A DNA stretch of 64,000 nucleotides from Micromonospora sp. RHAY321 (GCF_023896955.1 NZ_JAMHIW010000005.1:1-64000); one strand, 5' to 3'. Counted from the first letter of the stretch, positions 1-8,648 are shown. The notes: generated by a model from the sequence alone, not told the origin. Translations and numbers: made by a program.

Positions 1-205
1 TCAGACCCAAAAGCCCAACCAGTCCGGGGTATAAATCATAATTGGCACTGGCTTATCAAGCACCCTGTTGAGTTCTCAAAGAACAACCACACACCGACCA
101 GAACCCCACACCGTGAGGCCCAACTCGGGGCTTTCGTTCGCGTCCCCGCCGCTCAGTGGCGGCGGGCACTTTTACTACGTTACCTCACCGTCTTCGCCGT
201 GTCAA
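1..205 (-). promoter_or_regulatory. Leader of an rRNA operon (16S gene lies beyond the left edge)
   Basis: On the minus strand, positions 86 to 67 read TTCTTTGAGAACTCAAC, followed by AGGGTGCTTGATAAGCC. This is the conserved segment found upstream of 16S rRNA in Micromonosporaceae and Streptomyces (antitermination or processing element). The strongest promoter of the set (177-205) feeds directly into it. A short hairpin (arms 145-152 and 159-166) lies in between. The mature 16S sequence itself is not in the window, so this is the upstream part of an operon transcribed leftward. Confidence 0.75.
177..205 (-). promoter_or_regulatory. rRNA promoter, proximal
   Basis: Read on the minus strand, a consensus -35 TTGACA (200-205) and a -10 TAACGT (177-182) are separated by 17 bases. 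A perfect -35 is unusual in this genome type and typical of rRNA promoters. It lies about 90 bases upstream of the conserved leader element. Confidence 0.65.
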
Positions 206-349
206 ACCGTGTGTCCCGGTCTGTCGTGCTTCGTACGGGTTGGTCCCGGCGCACTCACGCAGCAGCGAACCGCTGCGTCAGGTCGTCGGATTTGGCAGGC
301 CGGCCGCTGCGGTCTCCCGCTAGCTCGCCCGGTTCCCTGCCGGTCGTAA

Positions 350-379
350 ACCTTACCCGGTCGGCTTCGCCGCACCAAA
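350..379 (-). promoter_or_regulatory. rRNA promoter, middle
   Basis: The minus strand shows TTTGGT (374-379), 18 bases, then TAAGGT (350-355). It resembles the other two elements and lies in the same tandem array. It is the weakest of the three by consensus. Confidence 0.4.
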
Positions 380-516
380 TCCGCCTCGCGGCCGATTCGG
401 CGAGCCCCGCCCGGACCGTGTCTCACAGGAGCGAACCCCTGCCTGACCCGGCTGCCAGCCCGATTCGGTGCTTCAGGACTTCGTCCCGTTTGCCCCGTTC
501 CGCGCTGGCAGAGAGA

Positions 517-546
517 AAGTTACGCGTCTGCGGGTTTGATCGTCAA
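517..546 (-). promoter_or_regulatory. rRNA promoter, distal
   Basis: The minus strand shows TTGACG (541-546), 18 bases, then TAACTT (517-522). Tandem promoters 170-200 bases apart are usual for actinobacterial rRNA operons. No coding sequence is credible in 1-706; the open frames there are overlapping, Arg/Pro-rich and unlike any family. Confidence 0.5.
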
Positions 547-706
547 ATCCGGGGGGAGCGTCCCGCGTCACACTCGCTGCGCCGAGGCGTTTCCCCAGGT
601 CAGCGCGACCTGGTGGTTTTCCTCGACGGAACGCGGGCGCGGCTGGGCGGGTCGTCGGTTCACCCGGTGTGACCGGTCGGCTCCCGACTGGCGGCCCCGC
701 AGGCCG

Positions 707-970
707 TCAGGCCACCGGGCGCTGCTGGCGCCGGCGGGCGGCGAACCAGGCCCGGATGCCGAGGACACCGACGGTGGTTCCGATCGCCAGGGACGCGCCG
801 ATCAGCAGGGCGTGCACCCACAGGAAGCTGGTCGCCGCGCCGTCCCCCACCGTTCCGGACGCCCAGGAACGCGGGTCCTGCCAGATGGCGACGGCGAACC
901 TCGGCCAGATCACCCAGGTCCAGATTCCGACCCCGACCAGGAAGACGGCCCACCCACGCGACAGCACCAT
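707..970 (-). CDS. SCO4848-family small membrane protein
   Basis: An 87-residue protein with two hydrophobic segments, at about residues 7-25 (with the Trp-rich stretch WTWVIWPRF) and 48-72, ending in an Arg-rich cytoplasmic tail. The order (Leu-Ser-Arg start, Trp-rich first helix, loop, second helix, basic tail) matches the small SCO4848-type membrane proteins widespread in actinobacteria, whose function is unknown. It starts at ATG 970 and is divergent from the PRC-barrel gene at 1121, with a 150-base shared upstream region. Confidence 0.7.
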   Translation of the reverse strand: MVLSRGWAVFLVGVGIWTWVIWPRFAVAIWQDPRSWASGTVGDGAATSFLWVHALLIGASLAIGTTVGVLGIRAWFAARRRQQRPVA

Positions 971-1120
971 GGCAGCCGAGTATGCCAGCGGACCTGCCCA
1001 CCCAGCTGCGACCTGTTACGGGCGGCGATCCTCCCGCACTCGACACTGCCGCCGTTTCCGCTCCCAGCCGGATGGGCACTGCGGAACGGGACAGCCGAAG
1101 ACCGTCACCGGAGGTGTCCC

Positions 1121-1621
1121 GTGCAACCCTCGACCTTCAGTCCCTGGGACTGGCGCGACCCGTCCGCCCTCGCTGGCGGGTACACGCAGACGACCCCCTC
1201 GGTGACCCCTCCGGACAACACCGACGGTGGGCACGACGGACCGGACGCACCCGGCCCCGGCACGCCGATCGACCTGGTCGGTTACCGGGTTCAGGCGACC
1301 GACGGGCGGATCGGCACCATCGACGAGGCGAGCCACGAGGCGGACGCGCGGTACCTGGTTGTCGACACGGGTCCATGGATCCTCGGCCACAAGGTGCTGC
1401 TCCCGGCCGGCACGGTGGCCCGGGTCGACCACCTGGACCGCAGCGTGCACGTCGACCGGACCCGGCAGGAGATCAGGGACGCACCGCCGTTCGACCCGGG
1501 GTCGGCGGGCCCGGAGTACCGGGAACGCGTCGGCAGCTACTACGCGGAGCGCTACCGGCCACAGGAGTCCGCGGACCCCGAGCGGGAGCGCCCGACCGAA
1601 GCCGCCGACCCGCGGCGCTGA
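1121..1621 (+). CDS. PRC-barrel domain protein
   Basis: A 166-residue soluble protein. After a Pro/Thr/Asp-rich N-terminal linker (about 1-45), residues 48-115 form a PRC-barrel-like beta domain: a GYRV start, GRIGTIDEA, then YLVVDTGPW and HKVLLPAG. The tail is charged (Glu/Arg/Pro). PRC barrels occur in RimM and photosynthetic reaction-centre H subunits; stand-alone actinobacterial copies are often stress associated but their role is not known. GTG 1121 was chosen because GGAGG lies six bases upstream (1111-1115) and the domain starts after it; the same frame is open further upstream without coding character. Confidence 0.75.
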   Translation: MQPSTFSPWDWRDPSALAGGYTQTTPSVTPPDNTDGGHDGPDAPGPGTPIDLVGYRVQATDGRIGTIDEASHEADARYLVVDTGPWILGHKVLLPAGTVARVDHLDRSVHVDRTRQEIRDAPPFDPGSAGPEYRERVGSYYAERYRPQESADPERERPTEAADPRR

Positions 1622-1932
1622 GCCACCGACCGGGCGGTGCGGGCGCGGCACCACGGGTACCGTGAAGCCGTGGTCCGGACGAGCAACTGCACGCCGGAGG
1701 CGGTCGAGATGGTCGACTGCCTCCCGCTCGGTGTGGTGCCCGGGTTCCCGATCAGCTCCGGCGATGGCCGTGAGCAACTCCTCGACGTACTCCGTGCTGG
1801 TGGTCTGCGGTACCGCGCCGGCGCGCGATGGCGGACGGCTCGCTGAGCCGACCCGCTGACCGACGGGGCGAATTCGTCCCGCTCGGCGCGCGCCCACGCG
1901 TCATCCACCTTCCGCACGAGAGGCACACCACC
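1622..1932 (+). other. Intergenic region without a recognisable gene
   Basis: This 311-base stretch lies between the PRC-barrel gene and trpS. Short frames are open on both strands (for example 1637-1846) but none resembles a known family and none has a convincing ribosome site. No T-box specifier or terminator pair was seen ahead of trpS. Confidence 0.4.
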
Positions 1933-2991
1933 ATGTCCGTCGCACGAATGCTCACCGGCGACCGGCCCACCGGCCGCCTGCACCTCGGCCACTACGTCGG
2001 CAGCATCGCCAACCGGGTGCGGCTGCACCACCGGTACGAGAGCTTCTTCATCATCGCCGACCTGCACATGCTGACCACCAGGAACCGCCGCGAGGACATC
2101 GACCAGGTCTCCGGCAACGCCCGCGAGATGGTGACCGACATCCTCGCCGCCGGCGTCGACCCGGCGCGGGCCACGTTCTACCTCCAGTCGGCCATCCCAG
2201 AGGTGGGCGACCTGAACACACTCCTGCAGAACCTGGTGACCGTGCCCCGACTGGAACGGGTGCCGTCGCTGAAGGACATGGCCCGGGACGCGGGCAAGGA
2301 GGAGATGCCGTACGGGCTGCTGGGCTACCCGGTGCTCCAGGCGGCGGACATCCTCTGCGTGAAGGGGGAGGTGGTCCCGGTCGGCCGGGACAACGCCGCG
2401 CACGTCGAGGTGACCAGGGAGATCGCCCGCCGGTTCAACCACCTGTACGGGCCGGTCTTCCCGGTGCCCGAGCTGATCCCGGCGGACACGCCGAGCCTGG
2501 TGGGTACCGACGGCGCGGCCAAGATGAGCAAGAGCCGCGGCAACACGATCGCCCTGTCCGACGACGCTGCCACGGTGCGTCGCAAGGTGCTCGGCATGTA
2601 CACCGACCCGAACCGGGTGCGGGCCGACGTGCCGGGCACCGTGGAGGGCAACCCGGTCTTCGCGTACCACGAGGTGTTCAACCCGGACCGTGACGAGGTG
2701 GCCGACCTGGCCACGCGTTACCGGGCCGGGCGGGTTGGCGATGTGGAGGTCAAGGAGCGGCTGGTCGACGCGTTGGAGCGGTTCCTGGCGCCGATCCGGG
2801 AGCGTCGAGCCGAGATCGAGGCCGACCGGGGGCTGGTCGACCGGTTGATCGTCGAGGGCACCGAGCGGACCCGTCAGGAGGTCCGGCAGACGCTGGTCGA
2901 GGTCCGGCGGGCCATGGGGCTGACCGGGGCGTACCAGCAGGTTCGTCGGCGGGCCGAACGGAGCCGACGGCGGACGGACGCCCCGGTCTGA
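1933..2991 (+). CDS. trpS: Tryptophanyl-tRNA synthetase
   Basis: Class I aminoacyl-tRNA synthetase that charges tRNA-Trp with tryptophan at the cost of ATP. The 352-residue length is normal. The HIGH signature appears as HLGH at residues 17-20 after GDRPTGRL, and KMSKS lies at 197-201. The Rossmann core contains FFIIADLHMLT and VPVGRDNAAHVEVTREIA, typical of TrpRS. Start ATG 1933 follows CGAGAGG. Several actinomycetes carry two TrpRS forms, one of them inhibitor-resistant and regulated; from this window it cannot be decided which form this is or whether another copy exists. It stands alone. Confidence 0.93.
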   Translation: MSVARMLTGDRPTGRLHLGHYVGSIANRVRLHHRYESFFIIADLHMLTTRNRREDIDQVSGNAREMVTDILAAGVDPARATFYLQSAIPEVGDLNTLLQNLVTVPRLERVPSLKDMARDAGKEEMPYGLLGYPVLQAADILCVKGEVVPVGRDNAAHVEVTREIARRFNHLYGPVFPVPELIPADTPSLVGTDGAAKMSKSRGNTIALSDDAATVRRKVLGMYTDPNRVRADVPGTVEGNPVFAYHEVFNPDRDEVADLATRYRAGRVGDVEVKERLVDALERFLAPIRERRAEIEADRGLVDRLIVEGTERTRQEVRQTLVEVRRAMGLTGAYQQVRRRAERSRRRTDAPV

Positions 2992-3051
2992 GGCCGGGGC
3001 GTCCGGTCACCGACGCTGCGCCGGATCCGCCACGCTCGCACCCGGCGGGAC

Positions 3052-3774
3052 TCAGCGGATGTGGACGTCCGCCAGGTCCAGCGTGATGGGCGTCCAGGAG
3101 AGGTCCGGGGTGCGGTCCTCCTGGCGGATGTGGATCCGGCGCCGCGTCGGGACGACCAGGCCGTCGACCCGGGTGTGCCCGCTGACGTAGTGCGCGGTGG
3201 GCGAGTAGCCGTTGACCGCCGGTTGGTAGTCCATCCGCCGCAGCAGCCCGCTGTCGTCGAAGTAGTACAGCTGGGTCTCGTTGTGGGTGTCCACGTTCTC
3301 GGGGAAGGTGACGCTGAGACCCCGCCACACCTCGCCGTTCTCCGTCCACGGCTCGACCTCGTGGGCCTCGACGCCGGGCCACGTGAACAGCACCGGCTCG
3401 ACCAGGTAGTGCCAGGTGGCGTAGGCGCGGAAGTAGCCGGCCTGGGCGATCGACCACTGGCTTTCCAGGGTGTACCCGTCGAAGCTGGCCCGGGGATGGT
3501 CCAGTTCCTCGGTCAGGGTGCCGTTCGCCGCGGTGACGGTCACACGATCGGCCTCGCGGTCGTACTCGACGACCTGGCCGCTTCCCTGATCAACGTGCCG
3601 GACCTGCTGCCGGTGCAGGTCGGCCTCGACCAGTTCGGTGCTGGCGAAGTCCGGACGGCCCTTGAACTCCCAGAACGGCCCGTCGTAGGTGACCCGGGCG
3701 GTGAGGGTCGAGGCGGTGTTCCAGCGGTCCAGACCGCCGTGTCGCTCGACGACGTGAGCGAGCAGTGCGTCCAT
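3052..3774 (-). CDS. Conserved hypothetical protein divergent from an HxlR regulator
   Basis: A 240-residue protein with no signal peptide or membrane segment. It starts MDALLAHVVERHGGLDRW, a motif that opens many actinobacterial proteins in which a short helix precedes a large antiparallel beta sheet. The rest is rich in alternating Val/Thr/Tyr strands and Trp residues, suggesting a LolA-like or lipocalin-like half-barrel; this is inference from pattern only. It is divergently transcribed from the HxlR-type regulator at 3847, a layout that usually means regulation by that neighbour. ATG 3774 lies seven bases from a 13-base palindrome. Confidence 0.7.
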   Translation of the reverse strand: MDALLAHVVERHGGLDRWNTASTLTARVTYDGPFWEFKGRPDFASTELVEADLHRQQVRHVDQGSGQVVEYDREADRVTVTAANGTLTEELDHPRASFDGYTLESQWSIAQAGYFRAYATWHYLVEPVLFTWPGVEAHEVEPWTENGEVWRGLSVTFPENVDTHNETQLYYFDDSGLLRRMDYQPAVNGYSPTAHYVSGHTRVDGLVVPTRRRIHIRQEDRTPDLSWTPITLDLADVHIR

Positions 3775-3781
3775 TGCTTAC

Positions 3782-3794
3782 TCCTAAGTTAGGA
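3782..3794. promoter_or_regulatory. Candidate HxlR operator palindrome
   Basis: TCCTAA, G, TTAGGA is a perfect 13-base palindrome between the divergent genes at 3774 and 3847, directly against the first start codon. A second imperfect dyad (GGTGC at 3801-3805, GCACC at 3813-3817) lies nearby. Position and symmetry suit a winged-helix dimer site. Confidence 0.4.
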
Positions 3795-3834
3795 CCGGTC
3801 GGTGCGACCGTAGCACCGGACGGTGGGCAGCGAC

Positions 3835-3849
3835 TAGAATCGGGCCGTG
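3835..3849 (+). promoter_or_regulatory. -10 element giving a leaderless transcript
   Basis: TAGAAT (3835-3840) ends six bases before the GTG start at 3847. This is the spacing expected when transcription begins at the start codon, and no ribosome site is present. Confidence 0.45.
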
Positions 3850-4506
3850 GCACAGCGGAGTTATCAGGACGCCTGCGGGGCGGCGCGCGCGATGGACCTC
3901 ATCGGCGAACGCTGGGCCCTGCTGATCGTCCGAGAGCTGGTCTTCGGGCCGAAGCGCTTCGGTGACCTGCGGGCAGGCCTGCCGAAGGCCAGCCAGAACG
4001 TGCTCAGCCAGCGGCTGCGGGAGCTGGAGCAGTCCGGCATCGTCCGGCGGGTCCAGCTCGGGCCGCCGGCCAGCGTGCACGCGTACGAGCTGACCGAGCG
4101 GGGGCGGCTGCTGGAGTCGACGCTGATCGAGCTGTCCCGCTGGGGCGCCGGCCTGCCCGACGAGTCGGACGGCGAGATGAGCACGGACGCGTTCATGCTG
4201 CTGCTCAAGGCTCTCTACCGCCCTCCGACCGGCGAGCCACTGACCGCTCGGCTGGGGCTGCGGGTGGGCACCGACGCGTTCGACGTCGGGGTGAGGCAGG
4301 ACACGATCACCGTGGTCCGCGGCCGGACGAGCGAGGCCGACGTGACGGTCACCGGCACGGTCGCCGCGCTGCGCGATCTGATGTTCGGGGGCACGCCGGT
4401 GCGGTCGGCGATCTCCCGTGGCGCGATCGAGGTGCAGGGCGACATCCGGGTCGCCGAGCGGTTCTTCCCCCTCTTCTCGCCGCCGACGGACGATGAGAGC
4501 GGCTGA
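3847..4506 (+). CDS. HxlR-family regulator with C-terminal SCP2-like domain
   Basis: A 219-residue transcription regulator. Residues 5-100 form an HxlR-type winged helix: CGAARAMDLIGERWALLIVR, then FGDLRAGLPKASQNVLSQRL as helix-turn-helix and a wing ending in YELTERG. Residues about 125-215 resemble the SCP2 sterol-carrier fold (DVTVTGTVAALRDLMFGG, ending RGAIEVQGDI), a common effector-binding partner of this wing in actinobacteria, so a hydrophobic ligand is possible. GTG 3847 is probably the first base of a leaderless message. The likely target is the divergent gene at 3774. Confidence 0.85.
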   Translation: MAQRSYQDACGAARAMDLIGERWALLIVRELVFGPKRFGDLRAGLPKASQNVLSQRLRELEQSGIVRRVQLGPPASVHAYELTERGRLLESTLIELSRWGAGLPDESDGEMSTDAFMLLLKALYRPPTGEPLTARLGLRVGTDAFDVGVRQDTITVVRGRTSEADVTVTGTVAALRDLMFGGTPVRSAISRGAIEVQGDIRVAERFFPLFSPPTDDESG

Positions 4507-4547
4507 ACGGCCGATCGATCGGTTCCCGCTTGCCGCAGACTGCGAGG

Positions 4548-5750
4548 ATGAGGAGGATTTCCGGCTTTCGTCCGGTCCCGGCTGCGGAAGCGCACCGGAC
4601 CTCGATGTTCGAGATCTTCTTCGACCTGGTCTTCGTCTTCGCGCTCACCCGGGTCATCACGTTCATGGCGCAGCCACCCACCGCGCTCACCCTGGCACAG
4701 GGGCTCCTCCTCCTACTGCTGCTGATCTACTCCTGGGGGCCGTACACCTGGCTGGGGAACCTGGTCCGCCCGGACGTCGGCCCGGCGCGCGCGGCCACCC
4801 TGGTCGCGATGGCGGCGATCTTCGTGGCCGCGCTGGTGCTGCCGGACGCCTGGGAGCAGGGGCCGGAGGTTCTCGACGCGCCGCTCACCCTCGCGCTGGC
4901 CTACGCGATCGGCCGGGCGGTGCAGCTCGTGGTGCTGTTCTGGGCGAGCACGACGAACGCGCCGCTCCGCCGGACCCTCCGGTTCTTCACGGTGCCGGTG
5001 GTGCTGGCCTGGATCCCGCTCGTCGTCGGCGCCTTGCTCGGTGGCATCGCCCAGACGGCGCTCTGGACGGTGGCGTTCCTCGTGGACATCGGAGGCGCCC
5101 GGTTGGCGTCCGCCTACGAGCCGTGGCCACTGCGCAGCGTCGACCACTTCACCGAGCGGTTCGGCCTGGTGCTGATCATCGCGCTCGGCGAGTCACTGAT
5201 ATCCGCCGGTGCCGGGCCGAGATCGATGGCACCGAGCAGCCCCGCCCTGGCGGCGGCGCTGCTCGGCCTGACCTGCACCGTCTGCCTGTGGTGGCTCTAC
5301 TTCGACCGGCTGGCGCCGGCGGCACGGCAGGCTGTCCGAGGGGTGCCGGGCGAGCGCCGGGCCGCCGTGGCCGGCGACGCGTACGGCCTCGGTCACTCTC
5401 CCCTGATCATCGGTGCCATCTACGTCGCGCTCGGCATCGAGCAGGTGATCGGTCAGCTCAGCGAGGAGGCGTCGCACCCCGACCGGCTGGGCTGGCCCGC
5501 CGCCACCGCGCTCTACGGCGGCACCGGCCTCTACCTGATCAGCCGACTGGTCTTCCGTCGGCTCACCATCCGTACCGTGCACCCGACGCAGGTCGTCGCC
5601 GCGCTGCTGCCACCGGCACTACTGCCCCTCGGGCAGGCCCTGCCCGCACTGGCCTCGCTCGCGCTGCTGACCGTCCTCCTGCTCGCTGTGACCTGCCACG
5701 AACAGTGGGTCGAGCGACGCGATCCCCCGCTCGAACCGGCCGACGGGTAG
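4548..5750 (+). CDS. LtrA-family membrane protein (copy 1)
   Basis: A low-temperature-requirement A family protein of about 400 residues with roughly ten hydrophobic segments. The family signature is at the N-terminus: EIFFDLVFVFALTRV, followed by SWGPYTWLGN. RSVDHFTERFGLVLIIALGES lies near the middle. LtrA was named from cold-sensitive Listeria; its biochemical role remains unclear. ATG 4548 was preferred over TTG 4530 because GAGG lies directly before it, but either start leaves the domain whole. A close paralogue lies at 48439-49650. Confidence 0.85.
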   Translation: MRRISGFRPVPAAEAHRTSMFEIFFDLVFVFALTRVITFMAQPPTALTLAQGLLLLLLLIYSWGPYTWLGNLVRPDVGPARAATLVAMAAIFVAALVLPDAWEQGPEVLDAPLTLALAYAIGRAVQLVVLFWASTTNAPLRRTLRFFTVPVVLAWIPLVVGALLGGIAQTALWTVAFLVDIGGARLASAYEPWPLRSVDHFTERFGLVLIIALGESLISAGAGPRSMAPSSPALAAALLGLTCTVCLWWLYFDRLAPAARQAVRGVPGERRAAVAGDAYGLGHSPLIIGAIYVALGIEQVIGQLSEEASHPDRLGWPAATALYGGTGLYLISRLVFRRLTIRTVHPTQVVAALLPPALLPLGQALPALASLALLTVLLLAVTCHEQWVERRDPPLEPADG

Positions 5751-5846
5751 GCCGGGAAAGATCTCCGACTGCCGTGTCGACATCCCCGGTGTCCGTTCGT
5801 CGTCATGCTGTACGGCGACCCCCGCCGCACCGAGAGGAGCCGGAAC

Positions 5847-6203
5847 GTGAAGTACATGCTGCTGTTCATGAGCCCGACGACGGAGTGGGAGACGTCCGTC
5901 GACGGGTGCGACTTCGAGGACTGGATCCGCTACGACCGCGAGATGAAGGACGCCGGCATCTGGGTGTCCGGGCACCCGTTGCAGGACCTCACCACCTGCA
6001 CGACGGTGCAGGTCGGGCCGGCCGGCGAACGCACGATCACCGACGGGCCGTTCGCCGAGACCCGCGAGGTGCTCGGTGGGTACGACATCATCGACGTGCC
6101 GGATCTCGACGCCGCGCTGGAGTGGGCGGCCCGCAGCCCGGGCGCCCTCGGCGGCGGGTCGGTCCAGGTGCGTCCGGTCGCCGAGATCGAGGTGGAGGTC
6201 TGA
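5847..6203 (+). CDS. YCII-related (DGPF) protein, partner of the following sigma factor
   Basis: A 118-residue single-domain YCII protein. The start KYMLLFMSP and the diagnostic ITDGPFAETREVLGGYDII, with DGPF in the middle, are typical. GTG 5847 follows GAGAGGAGC at good distance; an in-frame ATG at 5805 lacks this. It lies two bases before the sigma-factor start at 6206, so translation is probably coupled. DGPF proteins are the standard genomic partners of ECF42 sigma factors. Their biochemical activity is not established. Confidence 0.88.
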   Translation: MKYMLLFMSPTTEWETSVDGCDFEDWIRYDREMKDAGIWVSGHPLQDLTTCTTVQVGPAGERTITDGPFAETREVLGGYDIIDVPDLDAALEWAARSPGALGGGSVQVRPVAEIEVEV

Positions 6204-6205
6204 CG

Positions 6206-7486
6206 GTGTCGGGCGAGGAGGCAGCCGGGGCGCGGCCTGTCGGGTCGTCCGTGGAGGCGGTGTTCCGGGAGGAACGCGGTCGGCTGCTCGCCTCGCTCGT
6301 GCACCGCTTCGGCGACCTCGACCTGGCCGAGGAGGTCGCCTCCGAGGCCATCGAGGCGGCGCTGGTGCACTGGCCGACCGGTGGCGTCCCGAGCCGGCCG
6401 GGTGCCTGGCTGCTCACCACGGCCCGCCGCCGTGCCGTGGACCGGCTGCGCCGCGACCGGGTGCTGGCCACCCGGCTCGCCGTGCTCCGGGCGGAGGCGG
6501 AACGGGCCGCGCCGGCTCCGCCCGCGGACGCGGACCGTGACCTGCCCGACGACCGGCTGGCACTCTTCTTCACCTGCGCGCACCCGGCCCTGCCCGCCCA
6601 GGATCGCGGAGCCCTCACCCTGCGCTTCCTCGCCGGCCTCACCACGGTCGAGGTGGCGCGGGCCTTCCTGGTGCCGCCCGCGACCATGGCCCAGCGACTC
6701 GTCCGGGCCAAGCGGAAGATCCGCGACGCGCGCATCCCGTTCCGGGTGCCCGGTGCCGACGAGCTGCCCGAACGTCTGCCCACGGTGCTCCAGGCGATCT
6801 ACTCGGTCTTCACCGAGGGTTACGCCGCCAGCTCCGGCCCGGACCTCCAGCGCATCGACCTCGCCGAGGAGGCCATCCGGCTGGCCCGAATCCTGCGTCG
6901 GCTGCTGCCCGCCGAGCGGGAGGTCGCCGGGCTGCTCGGGTTGATGCTGCTGGTCCACGCCCGGCGCGCCGCGCGTACCGGGCCGGACGGCCAGGTGATC
7001 CTCCTCGACGACCAGGACCGCGGACGCTGGGACCACCCCATGATCGAGGAGGGGCGCGGGTTGGTGGTGATCGCGCTGACCGGCCGGTCACCCGGGCCGT
7101 ACGGGGTGCAGGCGGCAATCGCCGCGCTGCACGACGAGGCCGCCGACGTGGCCAGCACCGACTGGCCGCAGGTGGTGGCGCTGTACGACGTACTGCTCGG
7201 TCTGGTCCCCTCGCCGGTGGTCGCACTCAACCGGGCCGCGGCGGTGGCCATGCGGGACGGGCCGGAGGCGGGGCTCGCCCTGCTGGACGGGTTGGCCGAC
7301 GATCCGCGGCTGCGCGGCTACCACCTCTATCCGGCGACCCGGGCGGATCTGCTGCGTCGACTCGGCCGGTACGGCGAGGCCGCGGCGGCGTACCGGAGCG
7401 CGCTGACGCTGGTCGGCACCGAGCCGGAACGGGCGCAGCTGCTTCGCCGGCTCGAATCCGTCACCACCGACGGGCCGTCCGACTGA
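6206..7486 (+). CDS. ECF42-like RNA polymerase sigma factor with long C-terminal extension
   Basis: A 426-residue sigma-70-family factor. Sigma region 2 spans about residues 17-90 (RGRLLASLVHRFGDLDLAEE, then AWLLTTARRRAVDRLRR). Region 4 lies at about 120-175 with PATMAQRLVRAKRKIRDARI. The remaining 240 residues are the extension typical of the ECF42/SigI type: LPTVLQAIYSVFTEGY, LGLMLLVHARRAAR and a helical TPR-like end. These factors have no anti-sigma gene; regulation is thought to involve the extension and the neighbouring DGPF protein, which is present just upstream. GTG 6206 was chosen for its position directly after the YCII stop. Confidence 0.9.
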   Translation: MSGEEAAGARPVGSSVEAVFREERGRLLASLVHRFGDLDLAEEVASEAIEAALVHWPTGGVPSRPGAWLLTTARRRAVDRLRRDRVLATRLAVLRAEAERAAPAPPADADRDLPDDRLALFFTCAHPALPAQDRGALTLRFLAGLTTVEVARAFLVPPATMAQRLVRAKRKIRDARIPFRVPGADELPERLPTVLQAIYSVFTEGYAASSGPDLQRIDLAEEAIRLARILRRLLPAEREVAGLLGLMLLVHARRAARTGPDGQVILLDDQDRGRWDHPMIEEGRGLVVIALTGRSPGPYGVQAAIAALHDEAADVASTDWPQVVALYDVLLGLVPSPVVALNRAAAVAMRDGPEAGLALLDGLADDPRLRGYHLYPATRADLLRRLGRYGEAAAAYRSALTLVGTEPERAQLLRRLESVTTDGPSD

Positions 7487-7531
7487 CCTGAGGGCCCGGC
7501 CGCCGCCCCTGGCCGGCCACGGCAGGCGCTG

Positions 7532-7546
7532 TAGCCTGCACCGGTG
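7532..7546 (+). promoter_or_regulatory. -10 element placed for leaderless transcription
   Basis: TAGCCT (7532-7537) ends six bases before GTG 7544 and no Shine-Dalgarno sequence precedes the gene. This matches the spacing seen at 3847 and 28734. Confidence 0.35.
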
Positions 7547-8134
7547 AGTCTGACCGTGCCACCCGGCGAGTTCGCGGCGTACCTGTTCGACTGTGACGGC
7601 ACCATCGTCGACTCGATGCCGCTGCACTACCTGGCCTGGCAGCGGGTCCTGGACGAGTGGGGCTGCGAGTTCCCGGAGGATCTGTTCTACGCCTGGGGTG
7701 GCCGGCCGGTGGCCGACATCATCGCCACCCTGAACGAGCGGCACGGTCTGACCATGCCGGTGGCGACCGTCATGGAGCGCCAGGAGAGCTACTACCAGGA
7801 GCTGCTGCCACAGCTCGCCGCCGTGCCGGAGGTGCTGGCGCACATCCACGACGCCCACCAGCGGGTGCCGTTCGCCGTCGTCTCCGGCAGCACCCGGGCC
7901 TCGGTCACCGCGTCCCTCGACGCGCTGGGCCTGCTCGACCGGTTCGACGTGCTGGTGTGCGCCGACGACTACACGCGGGCCAAGCCCGACCCGGAGGCCT
8001 TCCTGCTGGCGGCGGCGCACCTCGGCGTACCTCCGGGGTCCTGCCTGGTCTTCGAGGACACCGACCTGGGCATCCAGGCCGCGACCGCGGCCGGCATGGC
8101 GTCGGTACGCGTGCCGCACCCCCGCGAGCGCTGA
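7544..8134 (+). CDS. HAD-superfamily phosphatase, beta-phosphoglucomutase-like
   Basis: A 196-residue HAD hydrolase of subfamily IA. Motif I is FDCDGTIVDS with nucleophile Asp16 and acid/base Asp18. Motif II is VVSGSTRASV, motif III has the Lys in RAKPDPEAF, and motif IV is VFEDTDLGIQAA. A helical cap lies between motifs I and II. Such enzymes dephosphorylate small phospho-sugars or related metabolites; the substrate cannot be read from sequence. It is not in an evident operon and converges with the gene at 8139-8648. Confidence 0.9.
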   Translation: MSLTVPPGEFAAYLFDCDGTIVDSMPLHYLAWQRVLDEWGCEFPEDLFYAWGGRPVADIIATLNERHGLTMPVATVMERQESYYQELLPQLAAVPEVLAHIHDAHQRVPFAVVSGSTRASVTASLDALGLLDRFDVLVCADDYTRAKPDPEAFLLAAAHLGVPPGSCLVFEDTDLGIQAATAAGMASVRVPHPRER

Positions 8135-8138
8135 CCGC

Positions 8139-8648
8139 TCAGCGCCGCTGCCGGTCCAGCGAGCGCTGGTGCCGACGCGACGCCCGCTGGTGTGCGTGCG
8201 CCAGCAACCGGTCGACCTCGGCCAGGCTGCGCGGGCCCGGGTTGAGCACACACGCCCAGCCGTGGGTGCCGTAGACGGGATGGGGCACGACCTGGTCGAG
8301 GGCGCTGAAGTCGACCACGGAACGGTGGTCGTCGGACTGCGCCGGCGGATAGCCGAACACGTTCTGGAACTCCTCGCGGCCGAGGTCCAGGCTGAGCCGG
8401 AAGATGCCCGGCCGATCGAGCTGCGAATCCTCGTCGAAGCCGGCGGTGTCCTGCCCGACGAGGGTGGCGAACGGCCGGCGACGGTCCGGGCCGACGAAGA
8501 AGAACCGGTCGCCCCAACTGGAGCGCGGGGCGCCCGACGCCTCGTCGGCCCGTACGACCGCCACCTCGGGCAGGGCGAGGATGAGATCGGCGATGTCGTC
8601 GGCGCCGAGGCCGAACGACCAGGCGGCGGGCATTGATGAAGAAGCCAT
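8139..8648 (-). CDS. DUF6194-like conserved protein
   Basis: A 169-residue soluble protein. The recognisable pattern is RFFFVGPDRRRPFATLVGQD, then DRPGIFRLSLDLGREEFQ, then VVPHPVYGTHGWACVLNP, then a helical Arg-rich tail. This is the order seen in actinobacterial DUF6194 proteins, which have no assigned function. ATG 8648 is the start that keeps a short N-terminal helix ahead of the domain. The divergent twin-MerR regulator begins 66 bases away and may control it. Confidence 0.75.
   Translation of the reverse strand: MASSSMPAAWSFGLGADDIADLILALPEVAVVRADEASGAPRSSWGDRFFFVGPDRRRPFATLVGQDTAGFDEDSQLDRPGIFRLSLDLGREEFQNVFGYPPAQSDDHRSVVDFSALDQVVPHPVYGTHGWACVLNPGPRSLAEVDRLLAHAHQRASRRHQRSLDRQRR

Noticed and set aside
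1016..1897. Minus-strand frame opposite the PRC-barrel gene and the gap before trpS
   Set aside because: Part of it (about 1650-1850) looks moderately protein-like, but no family, ribosome site or conserved motif was seen, and it overlaps the PRC-barrel gene.
1622..1932. T-box or other riboswitch ahead of trpS
   Set aside because: No T-box consensus, specifier loop or terminator/antiterminator pair could be found.
4418..6205. A 1022-codon open frame running through the HxlR, LtrA and YCII genes into the sigma factor
   Set aside because: Only its 3' part (from 6206) has family sequence. The upstream part is an Arg/Pro/Gly-rich shadow of three well-supported genes in other frames.
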